From assembly GCA_963728825.1 (NCBI GenBank), contig CAVSLA010000004.1:62001-126000 (forward strand): 64,000 bases of DNA. Direction: 5' to 3'. The position numbers and the translations under genes are program-made. This document shows, piece by piece, positions 57,724 to 64,000 of the stretch; positions within the stretch are counted from its first letter, which is position 1, and every line of letters begins with the position of its first letter. The stretch is from CAVREM01 sp963728825. Its GTDB lineage: Bacteria; Acidobacteriota; Vicinamibacteria; Vicinamibacterales; CAVVIG01. Below the pieces are notes generated by a model that was not told the DNA's origin, ran no database searches, and saw nothing but the letters and a program-made list of their open reading frames with translations.

Positions 57724-60142
57724 AGTCCTGCCTGAGGACTTCCATCGGATCCAGACGTGAGGCGCGGAGCGCCGGAAGGGCACAAGCCGTGACGGCCACC
57801 GCCGTCAAGACGGCCAGCACTCCCGCGAAGGTGACCGTATCGGTCGCCGGCACGCCGTAGAGCATCGTGCTCATCGCCCGTGTCGCGACCCACGCCAGCC
57901 CCAGACCGAGGGCCAGCCCGGCGCCGGTCAGCAGCAGGCCGTGGCCCACGATCATCCGGACCACCGCGCCGCGGCTCGAGCCGAGCGCCAGCCGGACGCC
58001 GATTTCGCGCCGGCGGCGCGTGACGGTGTAAGAGAGGACCCCGTACAGGCCGACTGACGCGAGCAGGAGAGCCAGCCCGGCGAACCCGGCGAGCAACGTC
58101 ATCTGTTGGCGCCTGCCGACCACTGCCTGATCGACAATCTCGTCCATCGTCCGCACGCCGGCGAGTGGCTGCTCCGGGTCGACCGCGGCGACGATGCTGC
58201 GGATCGGACCGACGAGCGCTGAGAGATCTCCCGAGGCCCGGACGACGAGATGCTCCGGAATCCAGGCATTGCCCAGCTGTGTGTACGGTACATACACGCC
58301 TGGTTTGGCGGACAGATCGAAGCCGCGCTCGCGGACGTCCTTGACGACTCCGATAATCGTCCGCAACGGCACAGTCGTTGGACCACCGCCTCCGCCGAAA
58401 CGCACGCGCTGACCCAGCGGGCTCTCGCTGGGCCAATGCGTTCGCGCGAATGTCTCGTTAATCACGGCGACCAGCGGCGCCCCGGGGCCGTCGCGCTCTT
58501 CCAGCAGGCGCCCTTCCAGCAGCTGCACGCCGAGGGTCGTCAGGTGCTGTGGCGTGCCGGCGCGGAACAGGACGTCCTGACCCTGCTCGACGAGTTTGCC
58601 TTCGATCGCGTAGCTGATCGTATTGCCCTGGCTGAGGAACGGCAGCATCGAGGCGTAGGCTGCGCTCTCGACGGCTGGCAGCGACACGACGCGGTCGAGA
58701 ACACGGTTGTAGAACGCCAGCCGGGATGTTTCGTCCGAGTATTTCGCCATCGGCAATGTCGTCCGCATCGTCAGAAGACCTGAAGGCCGGAATCCGAGGT
58801 CGGCAGCGTGCAGATTCGCCAGCGTTCGGATCATCAGCCCCGCCCCGACGAGCAGCACCAGCGCCGCCGCGACCTGGCCGACGACCAGGGCATCGCGCGT
58901 CAACGTGCGGCCGCCGCCGATCCCGCTGCGGCCGCCCTGCTGCAGGGCGTCATTGAGTGAAGCCCGTGCCGCCTGCATCGCCGGCACGATGCTGAAGATC
59001 AAACCGGTCAGGAGCGACAGAACAACGGTAAACGCCAAGAGCGATGGATCGATGCGGGCCGGCGCCGTCGTCGGAAAGGTCGGTGGAACGAGCCCGCCGA
59101 TCAGATTCATCGCCACCGGCGCCAGGAGAAGACCCAGGCTGCCGCCGGCGAGCGCCAGCACCATCGACTCAGCGACCATCTGGCGAACCAGACGCGGTGT
59201 GCCGGCGCCCAGCGCGATGCGGACGGCCATTTCGCTGCGCCGTGCGACGGCGCGCGACAGCAGCAGACTTGCCAGGTTGGCGCAGGCGATCAGCAGCACG
59301 CAGCCCGCGGCTCCCATCAGCACGAGCAAGGCGAATTGCGTGTTGCCGAGCAGGTCGTCTTTGATGGGGATGACCACGCTGCCGAGGCGGGCATTGCTGG
59401 TGGGAAACTCTTTCTCCAGCTGCTCGGCAATCGCACGCATTTCTTCACGAGCGCGATCGAAGGTGACGCCGTCGCGCAACCGGCCCACGACGTTCAGAAA
59501 GTGCGAGGTTCGAGTGGTCGCCTCGGCTGGCGAGAACTGCATGGGCGTCCAGAAATCGATGTCGCGGCTGCGGAACGAGAAGTCGGGTGGCATGACACCG
59601 ATGATCGTCCGCGCCAGGCCGTTCATCAGGATTGGCGATCCCACGGCAGACGGGCTGCCCCCGTAGCGCCGCTGCCACAGGCCGTAGCTGAGAATCGCGA
59701 CGGGCGCACCCGTGCGATCTTCTTCATCGGTGAACGTGCGGCCGACCAGCGGCTGCACCTCGAGCACCGGGAAGAAATTCGCGGTCACGCGGCGGCCGAG
59801 GATCTGTTCGGGCGGACCGCCGCTCGTCAGGTTGGCCGCGGCGCCGCGCGTCGCCGCCATGTCGGCGAACAGCTGGCTCCTGGCCTTCCAGTCGAAGTAG
59901 TTCGCCGGGGCCGGCGTGTTGCGGGCGAATCCGATGTAGCTCGCGTCCTCCCAGATCATCGCCAGGCGATCGGGGTTGCCATAGGGAAGCGGGCGCAGCA
60001 GCACAGCGTCGATCGTCGAAAAAATCGCGGTGTTCGCGCCTATCCCAAGCGCGAGCGTGGCGATGGCGATGGCGGCGAAACCTGGGGCGCGGCGCAGCAG
60101 ACGCAAGCCGTGACGGAGGTCGGCCAGAAGGGTAGGCATCAC
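57722..60142 (-). CDS. ADOP-type ABC transporter permease (acidobacterial duplicated orphan permease)
   Basis: An 806-aa MacB/FtsX-type permease of the ADOP family: DLRHGLRLLRRAPGFAAIAI, LALGIGANTAIFSTIDAVLL and RPLPYGNPDRLAM at the N-terminus, a periplasmic MacB core domain, then two FtsX membrane cores with ALLVLMGAAGCVLLIACANL and VRIALGAGTPRLVRQMVAES, and finally RRREIGVRLALGSSRGAVVR. No ATPase gene is adjacent, hence 'orphan'. The family is highly expanded in acidobacteria and often has a PadR regulator; here a ribbon-helix-helix-like gene is upstream instead. The substrate is unknown. Two adjacent ATG codons start it (60142, 60139). Confidence 0.92.
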   Translation of the reverse strand: MMPTLLADLRHGLRLLRRAPGFAAIAIATLALGIGANTAIFSTIDAVLLRPLPYGNPDRLAMIWEDASYIGFARNTPAPANYFDWKARSQLFADMAATRGAAANLTSGGPPEQILGRRVTANFFPVLEVQPLVGRTFTDEEDRTGAPVAILSYGLWQRRYGGSPSAVGSPILMNGLARTIIGVMPPDFSFRSRDIDFWTPMQFSPAEATTRTSHFLNVVGRLRDGVTFDRAREEMRAIAEQLEKEFPTSNARLGSVVIPIKDDLLGNTQFALLVLMGAAGCVLLIACANLASLLLSRAVARRSEMAVRIALGAGTPRLVRQMVAESMVLALAGGSLGLLLAPVAMNLIGGLVPPTFPTTAPARIDPSLLAFTVVLSLLTGLIFSIVPAMQAARASLNDALQQGGRSGIGGGRTLTRDALVVGQVAAALVLLVGAGLMIRTLANLHAADLGFRPSGLLTMRTTLPMAKYSDETSRLAFYNRVLDRVVSLPAVESAAYASMLPFLSQGNTISYAIEGKLVEQGQDVLFRAGTPQHLTTLGVQLLEGRLLEERDGPGAPLVAVINETFARTHWPSESPLGQRVRFGGGGGPTTVPLRTIIGVVKDVRERGFDLSAKPGVYVPYTQLGNAWIPEHLVVRASGDLSALVGPIRSIVAAVDPEQPLAGVRTMDEIVDQAVVGRRQQMTLLAGFAGLALLLASVGLYGVLSYTVTRRRREIGVRLALGSSRGAVVRMIVGHGLLLTGAGLALGLGLAWVATRAMSTMLYGVPATDTVTFAGVLAVLTAVAVTACALPALRASRLDPMEVLRQD

Positions 60143-60194
60143 AGGGGGTTAGACGGAACGCGGGGCGACGGCGTTGTCTGAGACAGGTCTCAGA

Positions 60195-60497
60195 TCAGCG
60201 GAAGGGCGTACCCAGACGTCGCGCCACCTTTGCCCGCAGGTCGGCTTCGGAGCCGGTCGACGTGATGTCCATCCCACTGTCGATCAATCCGTCGATCAGT
60301 GCGCGGATGATTTCAGCACGGTTCAGAACCTTGCCGCTCTTGCGACGGATGTCGGTGGAGAGGCGATCGAGGTGGAGGATTTGTCGATCGAACAGGACGA
60401 CGGAGACTTTCGACCAGGTTTCCTGATGCACCGGAGGACGTCCCCGGCCCGCTTTGATCGTGCTGGCCCCTGGCTTCACAATCCCCCGCTTCACCAT
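60195..60497 (-). CDS. Ribbon-helix-helix-like DNA-binding protein
   Basis: A 100-aa protein. A basic N-terminus (KRGIVKPGASTIKAGRGRPP) precedes a segment of RHH type: WSKVSVVLFDRQILHLDRLS (strand plus helix A) and DIRRKSGKVLNRAEIIRALI (turn plus helix B). The C-terminus ends in KVARRLGTPFR. The CopG/Arc-like fold is inferred from pattern only. ATG 60497 is chosen; upstream codons to 60548 are AT-rich and lack a ribosome site. It lies 52 bases before the ADOP permease gene on the same strand and is its likely regulator. Confidence 0.6.
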   Translation of the reverse strand: MVKRGIVKPGASTIKAGRGRPPVHQETWSKVSVVLFDRQILHLDRLSTDIRRKSGKVLNRAEIIRALIDGLIDSGMDITSTGSEADLRAKVARRLGTPFR

Positions 60498-60606
60498 CCG
60501 AACTACTGGAACGAAATTATAGCGGCAGATTGTTACTAGCACAAACACAGCTATAGCGAACTCGGCGTTTATTACGCGATGTTCGGCGGAAAACGGAGCT
60601 CAGCGC

Positions 60607-62406
60607 TCAGACTGGCGTCGGCTGCGAAGCCGCCGCGAGCGGAAGGTGGACCAGGAACGTCGCGCCGCGGCCCGGCTCGCTCACGACCGTGATGTAGCCC
60701 CCGCTCTGCTTGACGATGCCGTAGACGATCGAAAGGCCGAGGCCCGTTCCCTTGCCCTGTTCCTTCGTCGTGAAGAACGGTTCAAACAGCCGCGCCCGCG
60801 TCGCCGCGTCGATCCCGGTTCCAGTATCGCTGACGCTCAGCCGCGCGTAGGCGCCAGCCTTCCCTTCCACATGAGCCATCGCTTCCAGCTCGTCGAGTGC
60901 GACTTCATCGATGCGAAGGGTGAGTCGGCCGCCACGCGGCATCGCATCGCGTGCATTGATCGCGAGGTTCATCACGACCTGCTCGATCTGAGCCGGGTCG
61001 GCGAGCACCGTGACCGGAGTGACGGGTCGGATCAGCTCGAGTTCGATTTCCGGTCCGATGAGACGGCGGAGCATCGTGTCCATGCCGGCGACGATCTCGC
61101 CGAAGACGAACAGCCGGGGACTGGCCGCCTGGCGTCGGCTGAATGCGAGCAGCTGACGCGTCAGGCCGGCGCCTCGCTGAACCGAGTGTTTGATCTCCGC
61201 CGCCTCCGCTCGGGCTGGCTCGTCGCCCTTGATCTCGACCAGCAGCAGTTCAGCAGAGCCCATGATGCTCATCAGGATGTTGTTGAAGTCGTGCGCGACG
61301 CCGCTCGCCAGCCGGCCAATCGCCTCGAGTTTCTGTGACTGGCGGAGCTGCTCCTCGAGCAGCCGCCGCTCGGTAATGTCGCGAACGAAGCCGGTGATCC
61401 CGCCCCGCCTGTCCCCGCGGACCCGCGCCATCGTCAGCTCGAGGGGGAATTCGGTGCCGTCGGCGCGCAGGCCGTGCAGTTCCAGCTGCCGCCCGGCGAG
61501 CGGACCCCGGCCGGTCGTCGAGTACTGTTCCAGAGCGGCGTGCAGCGTGACGCGTTCGCGTTCGGGCAGCAGCAGATCCAGGCCCTGTCCGAGAATGTTG
61601 ATCCGCTTGTGGCCGAACATCACCTCGGCCGCCGGATTGAATTCGCGGATGCGGAGCTTCTGGTCCATGGTGATGATGGCGTCGTGCGCGGCCTCGAGAA
61701 TCGCGCCCTGGCGCGCTTCGGTTTCTGCTCCCGCCCGATACACCTTGTAGGTCAGGTAAAGCGGCGCCGCCGCCAGCAGCAGCGTCAGCCAGTAGCCGGA
61801 GCTCTGAATTACGGCGATCACGACCACCGCGGCGATGGCGCCGAGGATGTAGTTGGCGACAGTGGATGCGAAGTCGGTCTTCCACACCTTCCACGCGCTC
61901 TGGTTGGTGGTGAGCGCGATCGCGATGGCGATCGGCACCGTGTTCACCAGGAAGTAGGTGAGCGCCATACCGGCCGCAGGCAGGGCAATCGCCTGCAGGT
62001 CGGCCGTCGGCGTGCCGCCGAGTCGTTGAAAGACCTGCCCGGAGGCTTGTACCGTCAACACCAGGCAGGACATGTTGAACAGGGTCCGGTAGAGCGGATT
62101 GCTGGCGCGCGTGTTCAGCGTCGACTGGCTCCAGCCGCTCACTCCGCCGAGGATCATCGTCGCGTGAGGGCCATATAAAATGAGCGACGCGATGTCGACG
62201 ACGTAGGACACCGACATGTTGGATCCGCCGGCAATGGGGAATTGCACTTTGAATGCGGCCGTCAGTCCCGAGAGCAGCACCAGGAGGATCAACGGCAGGA
62301 GCGGCTCGAACTGCGCGCGGGTGATGAGGCCGGCGAAAGTGATCCCGGCCAGCGTGATGACCGAGACGATGTACCAGCGTGCGCGAGGCGGCAGGTCCCG
62401 CAGCAA
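60607..62406 (-). CDS. Integral-membrane PAS sensor histidine kinase
   Basis: A 599-aa kinase. The first ~220 residues form about seven membrane helices (WYIVSVITLAGITFAGLITR, SYVVDIASLILYGPHATMIL and others), a MASE-like membrane sensor. A PAS domain follows (ILEAAHDAIITMDQKLRIRE, GFVRDITERRLLEEQ). The transmitter is of the NtrB type: H-box GVAHDFNNILMSIMGSAELL, N-box QVVMNLAINARDAMPRGGR, G-boxes VSDTGTGIDAATRARLFEPF with GTGLGLSIVYGIVKQSGG. No receiver is attached and no response regulator is adjacent. TTG 62406, with GGAG upstream, is the most likely start, since the divergent pseudouridine synthase begins at 62428. Confidence 0.82.
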   Translation of the reverse strand: MLRDLPPRARWYIVSVITLAGITFAGLITRAQFEPLLPLILLVLLSGLTAAFKVQFPIAGGSNMSVSYVVDIASLILYGPHATMILGGVSGWSQSTLNTRASNPLYRTLFNMSCLVLTVQASGQVFQRLGGTPTADLQAIALPAAGMALTYFLVNTVPIAIAIALTTNQSAWKVWKTDFASTVANYILGAIAAVVVIAVIQSSGYWLTLLLAAAPLYLTYKVYRAGAETEARQGAILEAAHDAIITMDQKLRIREFNPAAEVMFGHKRINILGQGLDLLLPERERVTLHAALEQYSTTGRGPLAGRQLELHGLRADGTEFPLELTMARVRGDRRGGITGFVRDITERRLLEEQLRQSQKLEAIGRLASGVAHDFNNILMSIMGSAELLLVEIKGDEPARAEAAEIKHSVQRGAGLTRQLLAFSRRQAASPRLFVFGEIVAGMDTMLRRLIGPEIELELIRPVTPVTVLADPAQIEQVVMNLAINARDAMPRGGRLTLRIDEVALDELEAMAHVEGKAGAYARLSVSDTGTGIDAATRARLFEPFFTTKEQGKGTGLGLSIVYGIVKQSGGYITVVSEPGRGATFLVHLPLAAASQPTPV

Positions 62407-62427
62407 GGAGCTCCAAGTATACCGACC

Positions 62428-63363
62428 GTGAGCGACTTCAGGTTCGTCGTCCCGTCGGACGCCGAGGGCGAGCGGCTCGACAAGTTTCTGGCTGGGGCAG
62501 ATCGGCTCGGCTCTCGACGACGGGCAACGGTTGCGCTCGAGCGCGGGAAGGTCTTCGTCAACGACACGGAAGCCACGCCCGCGGATGGCGGCCGCCGTCT
62601 GCTGGCCGGCGATCGTGTGCGCGTCTGGATGGATCGCCCCGGAACGGCACGGCGGCGGTGGGGCCGGCCCGCTGCGGCCGGGGAATTGCGCATCGTCTAC
62701 GAGGACAATGCGCTGATCGTCGTCGACAAGCCGCCTGGTCTCCTGACCGTCCCGCTCCCGCGGCGGGGAGATGCGTCGAGCGTCGAAGAGCTGCTGGCAG
62801 ACTATCTGCGGACGCGCGGCAAACGCGTGCCGCTGGTGGTGCACCGCATCGACCGCGATACGTCGGGTCTGGTGGTGTTCGCGAAGCGTGGGGACTTTCA
62901 GCAGCGGCTGCAGGATCAGTTTCGCCGCCACGAAGCGGAGCGCGTCTATCTGGCGGTCGTCTACGGTCACCCGACGCCACCGTCCGGCACCTGGCGGGAT
63001 CACATGGCGTGGGATCAGAAAGCGCTCGTTCAGAAGGAGACCCACGCGCGGGACCCGCGCGCGCGCGAAGCGGTCAGCCAGTACCGGCTGGTCCGGCGCT
63101 TCCGTGACGTCTCGTTGATCGAAGTCCGCCTCGAAACGGGTAAACGGAATCAGATCCGGCTGCAGGCGAGACTACGGGGTCACACGCTGGTCGGCGAGCA
63201 GCGTTACGTTTTTGGCCCCGATAGCCTGCGCGGCATCGATTTCTCCCGGCAGGCCCTCCACGCCCATCGCCTGTCGTTCCGCCACCCAGTGTCGAATCAA
63301 TCGATGAGCTTCGAGTCCCCGCTTCCGAAGGATATGGTCGAGCTGATTGAGAGTTTGCGGTAG
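62428..63363 (+). CDS. RluA family pseudouridine synthase
   Basis: A 311-aa RluA-type rRNA/tRNA pseudouridine synthase. An N-terminal S4 domain (GERLDKFLAGADRLGSRRRA, GKVFVNDTEATPADGGRRLL) precedes the catalytic domain with YEDNALIVVDKPPGLLTVP and the active-site motif VVHRIDRDTSGLVVFAK (catalytic Asp in HRIDRDTSG). The late RLETGKRNQIRLQARLRGHT is also standard. The target uridine cannot be told from sequence. GTG 62428 gives the expected S4 start. The gene is divergent from the membrane kinase by 21 bases. Confidence 0.88.
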   Translation: MSDFRFVVPSDAEGERLDKFLAGADRLGSRRRATVALERGKVFVNDTEATPADGGRRLLAGDRVRVWMDRPGTARRRWGRPAAAGELRIVYEDNALIVVDKPPGLLTVPLPRRGDASSVEELLADYLRTRGKRVPLVVHRIDRDTSGLVVFAKRGDFQQRLQDQFRRHEAERVYLAVVYGHPTPPSGTWRDHMAWDQKALVQKETHARDPRAREAVSQYRLVRRFRDVSLIEVRLETGKRNQIRLQARLRGHTLVGEQRYVFGPDSLRGIDFSRQALHAHRLSFRHPVSNQSMSFESPLPKDMVELIESLR

Positions 63364-63414
63364 AGCCGAATCCAATCGCGCTGGTCGGGCGTCTAACCCA
63401 GGGTCAGGAGGGTT

Positions 63415-63558
63415 ATGGCCAAGAGAACCGGAGGGGGAGCCCTGATTTGCCCGCGATGCGGAGTGCCGAGCGCCCGCGTCATCGGCCGGTCGGAGTCGCT
63501 GCCCGTCATCTATCTCCGCTGCGACGACTGCGGACGGACGTCAATTTCGCCTGAGTAA
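63415..63558 (+). CDS. Small two-CXXC zinc-ribbon protein, 47 aa
   Basis: A short gene with a strong ribosome site (AGGAGG three bases before ATG 63415). The product is MAKRTGGGALICPRCGVPSA, RVIGRSESLPVIYLRCDDCG, RTSISPE. The CPRC and CDDC knuckles form a typical zinc ribbon. Such proteins serve as nucleic-acid-binding or protein-binding modules. It stands alone, 51 bases behind the pseudouridine synthase gene. Confidence 0.7.
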   Translation: MAKRTGGGALICPRCGVPSARVIGRSESLPVIYLRCDDCGRTSISPE

Positions 63559-63570
63559 AGCTGTGAAGTA

Positions 63571-63594
63571 CAGGGCGGCCTCCCTGCCGCCCTG
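63571..63594. repeat. REP-like hairpin
   Basis: CAGGGCGGC (63571-63579) and GCCGCCCTG (63586-63594) form a perfect 9-bp stem around CTCCCT, led by GTA. It follows the zinc-ribbon gene and resembles the GTAGGGCGG elements at 57655 and 57699. It may also act as a terminator. Confidence 0.5.
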
Positions 63595-63783
63595 GCGTCC
63601 CCCCGTTACAGAATTCGCGTCCCGCCCACACTCTTGTAAGCTCAATTTTGGCGATTCGCAGCCTCGATCGCCACGTAACTCACTGTCAGACAATCAGTTG
63701 CTGCCAAGTAACAGAAACGGCACAGTTCGCGCATTCCGGGGTCGTGATCATCTGTACCTTGCGAATACGAATCAGAGGCTGAC

Positions 63784-64000
63784 ATGGAGCGAGCTGCGGC
63801 TTCGTCTTTCACTCCCGCGGCCGTCGCCTTTGTTGACGGTCTCGGCGAACGCCACAACATTCTCGACCCGACCGGGTCCGAGACGCTCGAAGTGCTGTGC
63901 GTGCGCGACGAGCTCGCGGCGGTCCCGTCGTTCGAGTTCGCACTGCGCGAGCGCGTCAGTCGACTCGCGACGTTCCGCCACTCGTCGTTCGTGCGCGTAC
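63784..64000 (+). CDS. Hypothetical protein, truncated by window end
   Basis: A frame open from ATG 63784 to the right edge, 72 codons: MERAAASSFTPAAVAFVDGL, GERHNILDPTGSETLEVLCV, RDELAAVPSFEFALRERVSR, LATFRHSSFVRV. The LATFRHSSFVRV segment recalls the helix-C to strand-4 part of kinase-like domains (LxxLxHPxIVRV), so a degenerate protein kinase domain is possible. It is preceded by ~190 bases of AT-richer DNA in which I see nothing else. Confidence 0.45.
   Translation, partial: MERAAASSFTPAAVAFVDGLGERHNILDPTGSETLEVLCVRDELAAVPSFEFALRERVSRLATFRHSSFVRV

Noticed and set aside
60607..63045. Long form of the membrane kinase starting at 63045
   Set aside because: The extra 200 codons overlap the RluA-type gene on the other strand and lack structure; the membrane region begins after 62410.
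63642..63860. 72-codon minus-strand frame near the right edge
   Set aside because: Mixed composition with no motif, and it overlaps the better-supported plus-strand gene at 63784.

Overview
The window looks like a chromosomal segment of a high-GC acidobacterium, most likely of the Vicinamibacteria type. This rests on recognised families, not on a marker gene: an ADOP-type duplicated orphan permease (57722-60142), a protein of the VWFA-related acidobacterial family (46509-48485), a Ser/Thr kinase fused to a TolB/WD40-like propeller (21338-24058), cytochrome c/copper-monooxygenase-like secreted proteins and a BACON-domain protein. I see no rRNA, tRNA, CRISPR array, prophage or insertion sequence.

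Layout. 0-7.7 kb: two paralogous copies of a secreted module (heme-CXXCH plus copper type II monooxygenase-like protein, followed by a secreted beta-rich partner), arranged divergently around an NHL-propeller gene. 7.2-13.7 kb: PQQ dehydrogenase, EEP nuclease/phosphatase-like protein, lipoprotein, transglutaminase-like protein, CusF-SCO1 fusion, DUF72. Many reading frames between 3.6 and 13.7 kb carry single-base indels, which I read mainly as residual assembly errors. 13.7-20.2 kb: YheT-type hydrolase, DctA, DinB, then a translationally coupled minus-strand run (nucleotidyltransferase-like, TPM domain, LemA, PH-cytochrome fusion). 20.2-26 kb: YvcK, Ser/Thr kinase, BACON protein, stand-alone LigD phosphoesterase. 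26-31 kb: POT transporter, a radical SAM selenoprotein ending in the CUAEP tail, ATP-grasp, YggX, KGG protein. 31-39.5 kb: envelope block (OmpA, TamA/BamA-like, TamB). 39.5-46 kb: LptF/G-like fragment, PadR, molybdopterin oxidoreductase, NDH-2, topoisomerase IB, ALG1-like glycosyltransferase. 46-64 kb: VWFA protein, GYF membrane protein, DUF2752, esterase, LysR, sensor kinases, RRM protein, DnaA-N-like protein, M28 peptidase, TetA-type MFS, ADOP permease, RluA-type pseudouridine synthase, zinc ribbon, and a truncated gene at the right edge.

The two strongest discoveries are these. (1) The radical SAM gene at 27710 does not end at its TGA (29072-29074). The frame continues as Cys-Sec-Ala-Glu-Pro and ends at 29110, and a compact SECIS-like hairpin lies 13 nt after the TGA. 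(2) Short-word tandem arrays with strict 7-, 8- or 11-nt periods occur at gene edges and, in a few cases, inside coding sequence. Each array has its own word, and two of them are read as the same peptide (ARRT-x-N-x-ER) in unrelated proteins. A ~260-nt inverted repeat upstream of the LysR gene and a family of GTAGG-type REP-like hairpins add to this layer of structured intergenic DNA.

The only gene-free stretch longer than 300 bases is 50697-51019, which is almost entirely the large inverted repeat. The shorter gaps 24059-24279 and 63595-63783 hold nothing I can name.
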